Assembly: GCA_007745835.1 (NCBI GenBank) | Contig: CP036424.1 | Span: 1,573,001 to 1,637,000 of the forward strand | Source of the DNA: Planctomycetes bacterium MalM25 | Lineage (GTDB): Bacteria > Planctomycetota > Planctomycetia > Pirellulales > Lacipirellulaceae | DNA length: 64,000 bases | Direction: 5' to 3' | In this document: positions 42,643 through 52,044 of the stretch, piece by piece | Layout of the letters: each line of letters opens with the position of its first letter | Position numbering within the stretch: position 1 is the stretch's first letter | Made by a program: the position numbers and the translations under genes | Notes under the pieces: generated by a model | Told to the model about the DNA's origin: nothing | Seen by the model: the letters and a program-made list of their open reading frames with translations, nothing else | The model's database searches: none

Positions 42643-43977
42643 ATGTCGTTTTTCAGCCCGACACTCCAAGAAGACGCCTCGCTCGGGGCGGTGAAGCATC
42701 CGAACAACCAAGCCTCGGTTGACCGCAGCGAGATCGAAGCGCTGCGGCGATCGCAGGCGGTGATCGAGTTCGAGCCGAATGGCACGATCCTCGACGCCAA
42801 CGAGAACTTCCTCAAGACGGTCGGCTACTCGATTGGGGAGATCCGCGGACAGCACCACCGGATGTTCGTCCAACCGGACTACGCCGAGAGCCCTGAGTAC
42901 CAGCTTTTCTGGGAGCGGCTCGGACGGGGCGAGCACGACGCCGGCGAGTACCGTCGATTCGGGCGGGACGGAAAAGAAGTCTGGATTATGGCGACCTACA
43001 ACCCGGTCCTCGACGAGGCGGGCCGTTGTGTGAAGGTCGTGAAGTACGCGATCGAGATCACCAACCTCAAGCAAGAGCAGAAGAACGCCAGCCGACTGCT
43101 GAACATGATCGATAGCATGCCCCTAGCGGTGATGTACGTCGATCGCGACTTGGTGATCCGCTACGCGAACCCGGCGACGATTGAGCTGCTCAAGCAGGTG
43201 TCCGACGCCCTGCCTATCCCGCCCGACCGGATCATCGGCACCTGCATCGATGAGTTCCACAAGAACCCCGAACACCAGCGCCGGCTGCTCAACGACACGA
43301 GCAACTTGCCCCTCTCGACTCAGATCGAGCTGGGGGGGGAAACACTCTCCTTCTCCGTCAGCGCGATCTTCAACGACGCCGGTGAGCACATCGGCGCTAT
43401 GGCCTCGGGCCGGATCATGACCGAAGAGGTTCAGACCAAGCAGAAGGCCGCCTCGGTCGGTCAGACGGTCGCCACGAGCGTGACCGAGATGGTCTCAACG
43501 ATCGAAGAGATCTCGCGGAACGTCGCGCGCACCGCGAACCTCGCACAAGACGCCGAGGGCGTCGCGAACCAGACGAGCGGTCACGTCAGCGAGTTGGGCG
43601 ATTCGAGCCGCAAGATCGGAGAGGTCGTCGGCGTGATCCAGGAGCTGGCCGATCAGACCAATTTGCTGGCGCTCAACGCCACGATCGAAGCGGCCCGCGC
43701 CGGCGAGAACGGCCGCAGCTTCGCGGTGGTTGCAAGCGAGGTCAAGGAACTCGCCAACGCTACGGCCAAGGCGACCGAGGACATTGAGGAGTCGGTCCGC
43801 CAGATTCAGAAACGCATCAACCTTGTGGTCGACTCGACGGACAGAATCACGAGTGGCATCGGCGAGGTGAGCGCTAACACCACAACGGTCGCCGCCGCGA
43901 TCGAAGAGCAGTCCGCCACCATGTCCGGACTGGGGGAAACTGCGGGCGAGCTGCAAGCTCTGACCGTTCAGTCCTGA
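42643..43977 (+). CDS. soluble methyl-accepting chemotaxis protein with two PAS domains
   Basis: 444 residues, no membrane helix. PAS1 (about 38-150) includes FEPNGTILDANENFLKTVGY, HHRMF and a PAC segment ending in EITNLKQEQ. PAS2 (about 150-270) starts LLNMIDSMPLAVMYVDRDL. The signalling domain has the hairpin-tip sequence VIQELADQTNLLALNATIE followed by AARAGENGRSFAVVA and VKELA. Such soluble receptors sense internal redox or energy signals through PAS-bound cofactors and feed CheA. No che genes are nearby. GAGAG lies upstream of the chosen ATG (42643); a GTG at 42592 is an alternative start. Confidence 0.92.
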   Translation: MSFFSPTLQEDASLGAVKHPNNQASVDRSEIEALRRSQAVIEFEPNGTILDANENFLKTVGYSIGEIRGQHHRMFVQPDYAESPEYQLFWERLGRGEHDAGEYRRFGRDGKEVWIMATYNPVLDEAGRCVKVVKYAIEITNLKQEQKNASRLLNMIDSMPLAVMYVDRDLVIRYANPATIELLKQVSDALPIPPDRIIGTCIDEFHKNPEHQRRLLNDTSNLPLSTQIELGGETLSFSVSAIFNDAGEHIGAMASGRIMTEEVQTKQKAASVGQTVATSVTEMVSTIEEISRNVARTANLAQDAEGVANQTSGHVSELGDSSRKIGEVVGVIQELADQTNLLALNATIEAARAGENGRSFAVVASEVKELANATAKATEDIEESVRQIQKRINLVVDSTDRITSGIGEVSANTTTVAAAIEEQSATMSGLGETAGELQALTVQS

Positions 43978-44174
43978 ACGATCGACAGATACTTCTGCAA
44001 GGGGAGTGGGTGCGAGCTGCCGGGCGAGGATCCGGCGGCTCGCCATTTGTTGCGAGGTTCGCTCTGGGGACGCCGTCCGACTCTGCCAGCGAACTGCGTG
44101 TCCGAGTAAGGTGGGGACCACTGCGGCGAGTCCCGCCGCGCCTTCCCCATCACGAACTCCCTCCCCGCCCCAAG

Positions 44175-44771
44175 ATGATCGAATTGCCCGCCGGCACGCT
44201 CGGTTTGGTTTTTGATTGCGATGGCACGCTCGTCGACTCGATGCCGTTGCACGTCCTCCTCTGGAACGAGTGCCTGGCGCCCCACGGCGTGCAGGTCCCC
44301 AAGGCTTTCATCGATACCCACGCCGGCCGGCCCACCGACGTGATCGTCGAGATCATCAACCGCGAGCACGGTCTCTCGATCGACCCGGTTGCTTTCGAGG
44401 AGGAGAAGGAAGGCCGATTCCGCGAGCGGATCGCCGAGGTTGGTCCGATCGAACCAGTCGTCGCCACCGCGCGGCGTTGGCGGGGCGAGTTGCCGATGGC
44501 GGTGGTCTCGGGCGGCGTGCGCGAGAACGTCGTCGAGTCGTTGAAAGCGATCGACGCGCTCGATTGGTTTGAGGTCTTGCTCACCGCCAGCGATCCGATC
44601 GCCCCGAAGCCGGCGCCCGATCTGTTTCTGGCCGCAGCCGACCGGATCAAAGTGGATCCCGAGAGGTGCCACGCGTTCGAAGACGCCGACGCCGGGATCG
44701 ATGCGGCCCGCGCCGCGGGGATGACGGTGACCGATGTGCGCGAAGTGCCAATCAATCAGGTTGCGGGCTAG
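44175..44771 (+). CDS. HAD-superfamily phosphatase (beta-phosphoglucomutase-like)
   Basis: 198 residues. Motif I is VFDCDGTLVDS with Asp14 (nucleophile) and Asp16; motif II AVVSGG; motif III KPAPDLFL; motif IV FEDADAGIDAARAAGM. A helical cap sits between motifs I and II, as in subclass I phosphatases and beta-phosphoglucomutases. It dephosphorylates or isomerises a small phosphate ester; substrate unknown. The ATG at 44175 places motif I at the usual position, and the ~55 residues in front in the longer frame are rejected. The stop is 11 bases before a strong palindrome. Confidence 0.88.
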   Translation: MIELPAGTLGLVFDCDGTLVDSMPLHVLLWNECLAPHGVQVPKAFIDTHAGRPTDVIVEIINREHGLSIDPVAFEEEKEGRFRERIAEVGPIEPVVATARRWRGELPMAVVSGGVRENVVESLKAIDALDWFEVLLTASDPIAPKPAPDLFLAAADRIKVDPERCHAFEDADAGIDAARAAGMTVTDVREVPINQVAG

Positions 44772-44782
44772 CTTAGCAGCAA

Positions 44783-44804
44783 CCCCGACCAAGCTTGGTC
44801 GGGG
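44783..44804. terminator. perfect 22-bp palindrome between convergent genes
   Basis: CCCCGACCAAG and its exact complement form an 11-bp arm hairpin with no loop as drawn. It lies between the stop of the HAD gene (44771) and the stop of the small leftward gene (44805), so it probably ends transcription from both directions. There is no clear T-run on either strand. Confidence 0.6.
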
Positions 44805-45089
44805 CTATCGAGGTTTCTGCGAGAGCGTACGGCACTTGTGACGCGCGAGTATCCATGTCAAGAAACTTGCGATAAAGAGTGGGAGCCACGCAACGGCTGC
44901 TGCTAGCTGACTCTCGACTCGTTGAGCGATCCCCGCAGGATCAGCGGACCCTGCCTGACGTGAAACGTCATCGAACGTCGCCATCATCCCGAAGGCCGTT
45001 CCAACGAACGAAAGCAGAAGCAGCAATAAGCACAGCCAACCCGCAACCGAGCGCACGCGGATCCATGTCTTAAGCTGGGAGTCGGTCAC
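44805..45089 (-). CDS. small membrane protein resembling one ExbB/MotA channel module
   Basis: 94 residues. TM1 at WLCLLLLLLSFVGTAFGMMATF (20-41) and TM2 at AAVAWLPLFIASFLTWIL (64-81). The sequence FVGTAFGMMATFDDVS...ADPAGIAQRVESQL recalls the LxGTVxGM...F...A...I..AL motif of MotA/TolQ/ExbB proton-channel subunits, but only two of the helices are present. A GTG start (45087-45089) lies 15 bases after greA, so the two genes are probably co-transcribed. The protein could be an inactive relative or simply similar by composition. Confidence 0.6.
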   Translation of the reverse strand: MTDSQLKTWIRVRSVAGWLCLLLLLLSFVGTAFGMMATFDDVSRQAGSADPAGIAQRVESQLAAAVAWLPLFIASFLTWILARHKCRTLSQKPR

Positions 45090-45104
45090 GCAAGATCTCT
45101 GGGC

Positions 45105-45587
45105 TCACTCTTCGTCGAACGCGATCTTCAGGATTTCGAACTTGTTGAGGCCCGCGGGCACCTCGACCTCGGCCTTCTCGCCAACCTTCTTGCCGATCAG
45201 CCCCTGGGCGAGCGGGCTGGTGACGTTGATCTTGCCGTCGTCGAAGTCCTCCTCCCCGGCGCCAACGAGGGTGAACTCCTCGGTGTCGCCGAAGTCGAGG
45301 TCCTTCACGGTGACCGTGCAGCCGAAGACGACTTCGTCCTTCGGCAGCTTCGACATATCGACGATCTCCGCCCGGCTGAGCTTGTCCTTCAGCAGGTTGA
45401 TCTTCGCCTGCAGCATGCCCTGCGACTCGCGGGCGCCGTGGTACTCGGCGTTCTCCTTGAGGTCACCCTCGGCGCGGGCCTCGGCGATCCGCTTGGTGAC
45501 TTCTGGCATCTTCTCGTTCTCGAGCACGTCGAGCTCGGCCCGCAGCTTGTCGTAGCCGATGCGGGTCATGGGGATGATGTCAGACAT
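45105..45587 (-). CDS. greA: transcription elongation factor GreA
   Basis: Rescues backtracked RNA polymerase by stimulating transcript cleavage. The 160-residue length and two-domain layout are normal: an N-terminal coiled-coil hairpin with [19 protein letters not shown], whose tip acids (Asp, Glu) act in the polymerase channel, and a C-terminal FKBP-like domain ([32 protein letters not shown]). [12 protein letters not shown] opens the protein. A good intrinsic terminator for the upstream zinc-ribbon gene lies 64 bases before its start, so greA should have its own promoter at about 45590-45650. Confidence 0.97.
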   Translation of the reverse strand: MSDIIPMTRIGYDKLRAELDVLENEKMPEVTKRIAEARAEGDLKENAEYHGARESQGMLQAKINLLKDKLSRAEIVDMSKLPKDEVVFGCTVTVKDLDFGDTEEFTLVGAGEEDFDDGKINVTSPLAQGLIGKKVGEKAEVEVPAGLNKFEILKIAFDEE

Positions 45588-45650
45588 GGCGGAAGCGGGA
45601 GGTTGGGTGTGGCGGGGCAGGGCTCGCTGTCCTTGCCTTTCTGCTCTGGT

Positions 45651-45686
45651 AAATAAAAAACAACAGGGCCCTCTGGGGCCCTGCTG
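45651..45686 (-). terminator. intrinsic terminator after the zinc-ribbon protein gene
   Basis: On the minus strand CAGCAGGGCCC-CAGA-GGGCCCTGTTG (11 pairs, one G-U) is followed by TTTTTTATTT. This is a textbook rho-independent terminator, placed between the gene at 45736-46440 and greA. Confidence 0.92.
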
Positions 45687-45735
45687 TCAGTCGGTTAGCT
45701 TGTCGGATCGTGAAGCCTGTGTAAAGGCCCTTTCG

Positions 45736-46440
45736 TCACTCCGGCAGGTACAGCAGCACGCCGCACGACTTGCAAAAGACCGGTTTTGACTGGCGGAGGT
45801 TGTCCTGCATTTGCAGGGTGGTCGACTGGCCGCAGCCCTGGCAGACGCCGTCCTCGAAGGGCGCCAGGCCGTCGGGGCCCTTCGCGGTCACCACGCGGCG
45901 GTAGTCCTGCTTGAAGTCGCCCGGCAGCTGTTTCTCCGCCTCGGCCAGATCGCCCTCCAGGCGGGTCACTTCGGCGCGCAGCGTCTCGGCGGTGGCGGCG
46001 ATGTTCGTCTCGACCTTCTTCAGTTCGGCCTGGCCGGCGGCGAGGCGTTCTTGGTGGCGGCCGACTTCGGCGACTTCCTCGTCCACGCGGGCCAGCAGCT
46101 CGAGTGTCTCGTCCTCGAGGACGCTCGCCGCCATCCGGCCGGCGGCGATCTGCTCGGTGAGTGTCTGGTACTCCTGGTTGCTCTTCGCGCTGTTGAGCTG
46201 GCCCTCCCACTTGCTGATGCGGTCTTCCTGCGACTTGATGTCGACTTGCTTGGCGTCGGCCGCTTTGCGGGTCGATTGGACCAGGTTCTTGGCGGCCGTC
46301 AGGTCGGCCTCCATCTGAGCCACGCTCGCCCGGTGGGCGGCGACCGTCTTCGGGCCCCGGTCGAGGCGTCCGCGCAGGTCGGACAATTGGCTGTGCAGCC
46401 GGTGCAGCTCGCGCAAGGCGGCGGCGGTGACATTCGACAT
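45736..46440 (-). CDS. coiled-coil protein with C4 zinc ribbon (DUF164/CT398-like)
   Basis: 234 residues. Residues about 5-165 are helical heptads (LHRLHSQLSDLRGRLDRG), with the characteristic SNQEYQTLTEQI. The C-terminus is a zinc ribbon: GVCQGCG at ~202 and FCKSCGVLLYLPE at ~224. The family is widespread and poorly understood; structures show a coiled-coil hairpin plus zinc ribbon that may bind nucleic acid or flagellar/export proteins. It is between rpoD and greA on the same strand and has its own terminator. Confidence 0.9.
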   Translation of the reverse strand: MSNVTAAALRELHRLHSQLSDLRGRLDRGPKTVAAHRASVAQMEADLTAAKNLVQSTRKAADAKQVDIKSQEDRISKWEGQLNSAKSNQEYQTLTEQIAAGRMAASVLEDETLELLARVDEEVAEVGRHQERLAAGQAELKKVETNIAATAETLRAEVTRLEGDLAEAEKQLPGDFKQDYRRVVTAKGPDGLAPFEDGVCQGCGQSTTLQMQDNLRQSKPVFCKSCGVLLYLPE

Positions 46441-46530
46441 CGAGTGATCTCAAAGAACGGGCGCTAGGGAGCCCCCGTTTATGCGGTGTCGCGCCGCAGT
46501 TAACAAGCCCCGGGCGGATTGACGGGCCCT

Positions 46531-46568
46531 ATAGAAAACGGCGGGCGGGGCCACGGCCCCGCCCGCCG
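46531..46568 (-). terminator. intrinsic terminator after rpoD
   Basis: On the minus strand a 14-bp GC stem (46539-46552 with 46555-46568) is followed by TTTTCTAT. It lies 26 bases past the rpoD stop and ends the dnaG-rpoD transcript. Confidence 0.9.
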
Positions 46569-46594
46569 GCGGTTTCTTATGGTGCTGGGGCAAC

Positions 46595-48505
46595 TCAGGC
46601 GGCCACGGGCAGCGACTGGTCGCCGTCGTCGCTCGCCGTTTCGATCTCGAAGCCCTCGGGCGCCTCGGGGACGAAGCTGGAGAGCATGCCACTGCGGACC
46701 GGGTTCTGCAGCTTGGCGACCGCCTTGGCCTCGATCTGGCGGACCCGCTCGCGGGTCACCTTGAAGATGCGGCCGACCTCTTCCAGCGTGTAGCTGTAGC
46801 CGTCCGCCAGACCGTAGCGGAGGCGGATGATTTCGCGTTCGCGGAAGGTGAGGGTCTTGAGCAGTTCCTCGATCCGCTCACGCAGCAAGCCGTTGTTGGC
46901 CAGCTTCGACGGGTTGTCGGTCGCGTGGTCCTCGACGAAGTCGCCGAACGAGCAGTCGTCGCCGTCGCCCACGGGGCGGTCGAGGCTCACCGGGTGGCGG
47001 CCGATGTCGAGCACGCGCTCGGTCTCCTCGAGCGGCACCTCCGACGCGAGCGAGATCTCCTCGTACGTCGGCTCGCGGCCCAGCTCCTGCTGCAGCTTCT
47101 TCGCCGTGTTCCGCAGCTTGGTGAGCACGTCGATCATGTGGACCGGGATGCGGATCGTGCGGGCCTGATCCGCGATCGCCCGCGTGATCGCCTGACGGAT
47201 CCACCACGTGGCGTACGTGCTGAACTTGAAGCCGCGGCGGTACTCGTACTTGTCGACCGCCCGCATCAGGCCCGTGTTGCCCTCCTGGATCAGGTCGAGG
47301 AACGAGAGGCCGCGGTTGCGGTACTTCTTGGCGATCGACACCACCAGCCGCAGGTTTCCGCTGGAGAGTTCACGCTTCGTGTTCTCGAACTCACGGTACT
47401 GCTTGCGGGCCGTCTCCGCCCGTCGGCGGAGGCTCGCGGGGCTCTCCAGCACCCGCTTGGTGATCTGCAGCAGCTCCGCCTTCACCGAGTGGATCTTATC
47501 GGTCGGAGCCCCGGCGGCCTTCAAATCGGCCAGCTCACGTCGAACCTCATCGATGCGGTCAGCGAACCCTTCCAGGTCCTTGATCAGCGGGCTGACCCGC
47601 TTGCTGCGGAGGCTCAGTTCCTCGACGAGCGTCAGCATCTTATCGCGGCGGCGGAGGTAGCGAGTGCGAGCCTCTTGCTTCTCGTCCTTAGTGAGGCGGT
47701 TATCGACTTGCTTCGCGTAATCAGCACGCTGTTGCTCCATCATCCCCCGCAGCGTCCGCAGGTTGTGCGGCATGCGGGCAGAGACTTGTTCCTTCGTCAG
47801 GCGTTCGGTGAGCGACACCTTGATGGTGCGGTCGAACGGCAGCTCGCCCTCCTGCACCTTCTCGAGCGTCTTGACCGTCGCCTCCAACGCGTAGAACGAG
47901 CGGAGCAGGTTGCGGCGGAAACGCTTGCGGGTCAGCTCGATCTTCTTGGCGAGGTTGATCTCTTCCTCACGCGTGAGCAGCGGGATCTCCGCCATCTGCG
48001 AGAGGTACATGCGGATCGGGTCGCTTGACGAGGTCGGCAGGCCGTCTCGCAGCAGGGCGGAGCGGTCGCCCTCGCTCAGTTCGGGCTCGAGGAACCGCGG
48101 CTTCTTGCCGGCCGGCTCGCGGAGCTCGTAACCGAGCCCCTCGACCATCGACAAGAGGGCGTTGATCTGCTCGACGCCGTAGGTCTCGTCGGGCAGGTAA
48201 TCGTAGACCTGATCGTAGAGGAGGTAGCCCTGCTTCTTGGCGAGCTTGGAGAGGCGGCAGAGCGTGGCGTCGACGCCGCCCGGGATGCCGGCCGGGGGGC
48301 CTTCGGGCATCTCCATGCGGGAGGGGCGTCCGTCGCTGACGAAATCGCCGGTCGGGCCGACCAGCGGCTGGCGTTCCGCTTCGAGCGGCGCCTCGGGGGT
48401 GGCGTCGGTCTCGACCTCGGCCACGGAGCCCTCGACTTCGGGGCCCTCGGATTCGGGGCCCGTGTAGAGGGTAAGCGGGCTCTCTTCTTGGGTCGCGGGC
48501 AGCAT
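46595..48505 (-). CDS. rpoD: primary RNA polymerase sigma factor (sigma-70)
   Basis: 636 residues. After a Glu/Pro-rich ~75 residues comes region 1.1 ([18 protein letters not shown]), then region 1.2 ([21 protein letters not shown]), a large non-conserved insert rich in Arg/Lys (about 200-390), region 2 ([40 protein letters not shown]), region 3 and region 4 ([30 protein letters not shown]). All regions of a housekeeping sigma factor are present. AGGAG lies seven bases before the ATG. It follows dnaG by 111 bases, the same dnaG-rpoD order as in the classical macromolecular synthesis operon, without rpsU. Confidence 0.97.
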   Translation of the reverse strand: MLPATQEESPLTLYTGPESEGPEVEGSVAEVETDATPEAPLEAERQPLVGPTGDFVSDGRPSRMEMPEGPPAGIPGGVDATLCRLSKLAKKQGYLLYDQVYDYLPDETYGVEQINALLSMVEGLGYELREPAGKKPRFLEPELSEGDRSALLRDGLPTSSSDPIRMYLSQMAEIPLLTREEEINLAKKIELTRKRFRRNLLRSFYALEATVKTLEKVQEGELPFDRTIKVSLTERLTKEQVSARMPHNLRTLRGMMEQQRADYAKQVDNRLTKDEKQEARTRYLRRRDKMLTLVEELSLRSKRVSPLIKDLEGFADRIDEVRRELADLKAAGAPTDKIHSVKAELLQITKRVLESPASLRRRAETARKQYREFENTKRELSSGNLRLVVSIAKKYRNRGLSFLDLIQEGNTGLMRAVDKYEYRRGFKFSTYATWWIRQAITRAIADQARTIRIPVHMIDVLTKLRNTAKKLQQELGREPTYEEISLASEVPLEETERVLDIGRHPVSLDRPVGDGDDCSFGDFVEDHATDNPSKLANNGLLRERIEELLKTLTFREREIIRLRYGLADGYSYTLEEVGRIFKVTRERVRQIEAKAVAKLQNPVRSGMLSSFVPEAPEGFEIETASDDGDQSLPVAA

Positions 48506-48616
48506 GGGTCAACTCCTGGCGCGCCTCGTGCGCGTCGATCGAGGTGACGGTTGGCGGCCGGGCGATCCTGAGCTTGCGGGAGCGTCAGGTTCGTTCGGCC
48601 TCACCGGCGAGACACC

Positions 48617-50524
48617 CTATCCATCCGTGGACGGGGAACCAGCCTCGCGGCGTTTGCGCGAAGCGAACAGGGCGGCGACCGCCTCGTCCGCTTCGCCTTC
48701 GCGTAGCTCTCCTTTTTGAACGGCGGAGATCCGTTGGCCACGCTCGGCGCCCTCCTGGCGTCGGTCGCGGCTCTGCAGCAAATCCTTGAGTCGTTGTTCG
48801 GGGTTGCTCTTCGCCCGGGCGGAGCCCATCTCGTCGAGCTCGACCAGCAGCGTCTGCCGGTGCGGCTCCAACGCGAGCATGAGTCGGTCGTACGTGGCCG
48901 GACCGCTCTCGGCGACCCGGCGGAACAGGACGAACAGCTCGCGGGCGGAGGCCGACGAGAAGTCGATCTCGCCCAGCTCCTCGATCAGCCGTTGAGCGAA
49001 CGCCTGGTCGGCGAGCATCAGCTCGAGCGCCTCGCGTTCCCAAACGGGCAGCTCGCTCGCCCGCTGGCGGCGGGCGACCGGTTGTTCGGGCTCTACGTTG
49101 TAAGCCGGCGCGACTAGCGGCTTCTGGCTGGCGGCCCGACGCAGGTCGCGGAGACGCCCGCGGAGGTTCTCTTCCGGCAGGTGGAAGTGACGCGACAACC
49201 GGCCGACCACCGACTGCTCGCGCAGCACGGCGGTGCTGTCCGCCTCGCCCAGGGCGGCGTTCGTCTTCGCGAGGGTCGTGAGCACTTGCTCAACGGCCCG
49301 CGAAGCGGCGTGCGTGTTGTCGGCCGAGAGGACCATTCCGTCGGTCACGCTCTGCAGTTCATGTTCGAGTGCATCCGGGGCCCGGCTGACCAGGTCCGCG
49401 AACTTGTCGCCTCCATGCGACGCTACAAAATCACACGGATCGAGTCCGTCAGGCAAGGTCAGAATCCGCAGATCGATCGGATAAGCGATAAACATTTTGA
49501 GCAGCTCGCTAGCACGCTTGCGTCCCGCCTCGTCCCCGTCGAGCACCAGCACCAGGCGATCGGTGAACCGTCGGACCAGCTTCAGGTGCCCCTCGCCCAT
49601 CGCCGTGCCGCAGCAGGCGACCACGTTCTGCACGCCCGCTTGGTGGCAGGCGATCACGTCGGTGTAGCCTTCCACGACGACCAGCTCGTCCTTCTTGGCG
49701 ATCGCGTCGCGCGCCTGGTCGAGCGCGTACAGCGTGTTGCTCTTCGAGTAGACGGGCGTCTCCGACGAGTTCACGTACTTGGCGGGCGTGTAACCGTCGC
49801 GTTGCTCACGCTTTGCTAGCTCCGGCAGCACCCGCCCGCCGATCGCGACCGGCCGAGACCGCACGTCGCGGATCGGGAAGAGCAGCCGCCCGCGGAACTG
49901 GTCGTACCAGCCGTCGCCCGACTGGCGCGAGGCGATCAGGTTCACGCGTTCCAGCACCGCGGGCGAGTAGCCCGCCGAGGGGCCCTGCTTCAGCAGCCAG
50001 TCCCAGCCCGTGGGGGCGAAACCGATGCGGAACCGATTGATCGATTCCGCCGAGACGCCGCGTTCCACGAGGTAGTCGCGCGCGGGCTGCGCGTGCTGAG
50101 CCTCCTGGAGGCACTGGTGGTAACGCTCCTCGGCCCACGCCATGGCGGCGAGCAGCGTCTTCTTGTCGCCGGGCGAGCCGGGCTCGGCCCGCGGGCCGGC
50201 GTGCGCTGGCGCCAGGTCGATGCCCGCTCGGTCGGCGAGCTGCTCGAGCGCTTCGCGGAAATCGAGGTTCTCCATCCGCATGAGGAAGGAGAAGACGTCG
50301 CCGCCAATATCGCATGGCCAACACTTGAACGACTGGCGCTCGGGGTTGATCTGCAGGCTCGGCTTCGAGTCATCGTGCCAAGGACATAGGGAGACATAAC
50401 CGCGGCCTTGCCGCCGCAGTTGCAGGTAGCTGCCCGCCAGATCGACGATGTCGGTCGCCTGGCGGACGATCTCCTTGGCGTCGTCCGACCGGATCGGGCC
50501 GGGATTCCCGGGGTTCGAGTTCAC
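48617..50524 (-). CDS. dnaG: DNA primase
   Basis: Makes RNA primers for replication. 635 residues. The N-terminal zinc-binding domain has Cys47-x2-His50 and Cys68-x2-Cys71 (CPWH, CWPC). The Toprim core shows VVVEGYTDVIA, VACCGTAMGEGH and LDGDEAGRK, the metal-binding acids. The C-terminal helicase-binding region (from about residue 460) is divergent. The start is GTG at 50522-50524, with GAGGGA five bases before it; an in-frame upstream start adds ten residues without support. It is 35 bases downstream of the HtrA-like gene. Confidence 0.96.
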   Translation of the reverse strand: MNSNPGNPGPIRSDDAKEIVRQATDIVDLAGSYLQLRRQGRGYVSLCPWHDDSKPSLQINPERQSFKCWPCDIGGDVFSFLMRMENLDFREALEQLADRAGIDLAPAHAGPRAEPGSPGDKKTLLAAMAWAEERYHQCLQEAQHAQPARDYLVERGVSAESINRFRIGFAPTGWDWLLKQGPSAGYSPAVLERVNLIASRQSGDGWYDQFRGRLLFPIRDVRSRPVAIGGRVLPELAKREQRDGYTPAKYVNSSETPVYSKSNTLYALDQARDAIAKKDELVVVEGYTDVIACHQAGVQNVVACCGTAMGEGHLKLVRRFTDRLVLVLDGDEAGRKRASELLKMFIAYPIDLRILTLPDGLDPCDFVASHGGDKFADLVSRAPDALEHELQSVTDGMVLSADNTHAASRAVEQVLTTLAKTNAALGEADSTAVLREQSVVGRLSRHFHLPEENLRGRLRDLRRAASQKPLVAPAYNVEPEQPVARRQRASELPVWEREALELMLADQAFAQRLIEELGEIDFSSASARELFVLFRRVAESGPATYDRLMLALEPHRQTLLVELDEMGSARAKSNPEQRLKDLLQSRDRRQEGAERGQRISAVQKGELREGEADEAVAALFASRKRREAGSPSTDG

Positions 50525-50559
50525 AGCGATCCCTCGCGTACGGCCTGGGGCCAACGGTT

Positions 50560-51789
50560 CTAGTTGCCCGCCAGGCGTCCGACGCGGACGGTCAGCTCTT
50601 TGTCGATTGGCTTGCCGTTCTCGAGACGGCGGACCAGCACCTTGGCGTCGGCGCCAACCTCGGTCGAGGCGATCTGTTGGCTCAACACGGTCGGGTCGAA
50701 CGCCCGGTGATCGTTCCAGCGGAGGATCACATCGTTGTTGCGGAGGCCGGCGTCGGAGGCCGGCGTATTATTCTGCAGACGCGTGACGATCACCCCTTCA
50801 CCCTGATCGAGGCCGAGTTGCTTGCGGACCGTGCTGCTCGGCTTCTGCGGCGAGACGCCGAGGAAGCCCCGCTCGACGTAGCCCTTTTCGCGGATCTCCT
50901 CGTACTGCTCGTTGGCGAGCTCGCTGGGGATCGAGAAGCTCACGCCGCGGAAAGACTGACCGATGATCATCGTGTTCACACCGACCACCTCGCCCGAAAG
51001 GTTGACCATGGGGCCGCCCGAGTTGCCCGGGTTCACCGCGACGTCGGACTGGAAGAACTCTTGGTAGACATCGTCGGTCACGCCGCTGCTGCGGCGGCGG
51101 GCGGTGGCGCTGACGATGCCGAAGGTGATGCTGTTGTCCAGTCCGAAGGGGCTGCCCATGGCCCAAACGAGGTCGCCCATTTGCAGGTCGTCGCTCGCGC
51201 CCCACTTGAGGGCCGGCAGGCCGCCGCCGTTGATCTTCAGCACGGCCAGGTCGGTCCGCTCGTCGCTTCCGACGATCGTCGCGTCGGAGGTGTCGCCGCT
51301 GCTGAAGCGGACGAGCAGCCGCTCGGCGCCAGCGACGACGTGGTGGTTGGTGATGACGTACCCCTCGGGATCGACGATGAACCCGGAGCCGACCCCCTCC
51401 ATCCGCCCACGCCCACGCGAGTAGACCAGTTTATTGATGCTCACCACGCTCGGACCAACCTTCTTGGCGATCGAACGCGACGCTTCTTCGAACGCCTTGA
51501 GCTGCGGCGCCAGTTCGCCTAGCGCGGCCGAAGCGGTCTCGTACTCGGCCTGCATCTGACCCAGACGCGTTTGGTACGCGAAGATCCGCGTCAGGTAGGG
51601 CGCCACCGCCAGCAAGCCCAGCACGCCGGCGATGACCATCAGCTTGCGAATGCGGTTCGCGAACGCATAGGGGTCGGGGTCGCGGAGCTGGAGGTTCGGC
51701 TTGTCGAACATCGGCTGCTCGGCAGCGTCCCGGCCCGCACTGTCTCCCGCCGCGGAAGGCTCTTGCGGCGATTGGGGGTCTTGCTCCAT
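50560..51789 (-). CDS. membrane-anchored S1C serine protease (HtrA/DegP-like)
   Basis: 409 residues. A cytoplasmic N-terminus of ~47 residues, one TM (LMVIAGVLGLLAVAPYL), a short coiled segment (75-110), and the trypsin-like domain with His150 (TNHHVV), Asp180 (RTDLAVL) and Ser257 (NPGNSGGP). A single C-terminal PDZ domain (RGFLGVSPQ ... NNTPASDAGLRNNDVI) follows. It should degrade or refold damaged proteins in the periplasm. The start is uncertain: ATG at 51787-51789 is chosen, with a GTG at 51867 possible. Probably in one operon with dnaG and rpoD. Confidence 0.9.
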   Translation of the reverse strand: MEQDPQSPQEPSAAGDSAGRDAAEQPMFDKPNLQLRDPDPYAFANRIRKLMVIAGVLGLLAVAPYLTRIFAYQTRLGQMQAEYETASAALGELAPQLKAFEEASRSIAKKVGPSVVSINKLVYSRGRGRMEGVGSGFIVDPEGYVITNHHVVAGAERLLVRFSSGDTSDATIVGSDERTDLAVLKINGGGLPALKWGASDDLQMGDLVWAMGSPFGLDNSITFGIVSATARRRSSGVTDDVYQEFFQSDVAVNPGNSGGPMVNLSGEVVGVNTMIIGQSFRGVSFSIPSELANEQYEEIREKGYVERGFLGVSPQKPSSTVRKQLGLDQGEGVIVTRLQNNTPASDAGLRNNDVILRWNDHRAFDPTVLSQQIASTEVGADAKVLVRRLENGKPIDKELTVRVGRLAGN

Positions 51790-52044
51790 CCGATTGGCCC
51801 GAGCGTCGCCGGGAGCTTTGAGGTTGAGAGAACCGGGTGAGTCGAGGAGTCGCCCCGGCGTCCGCACGAGGTTACTCCAACAGTATAGCGGCCGCGGGCC
51901 CCCGCGGCACGCGTCCGTCGCGGCCCGTACAACCGGCGTATTCGATCGTTCAATGCGGATGGCCGATCGCCAGGGCTTTGTGAGCTAGGTTCCCAGCAGG
52001 GGACGCCTTGCGCCCCGCAATCACCGCCCACGGAGCCCAAGGCC

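Noticed and set aside
42012-43977. Chemotaxis operon around the receiver and soluble MCP
   Set aside because: No cheA, cheW, cheB or cheR is in the window; the two genes are 254 bases apart, so they are described separately.
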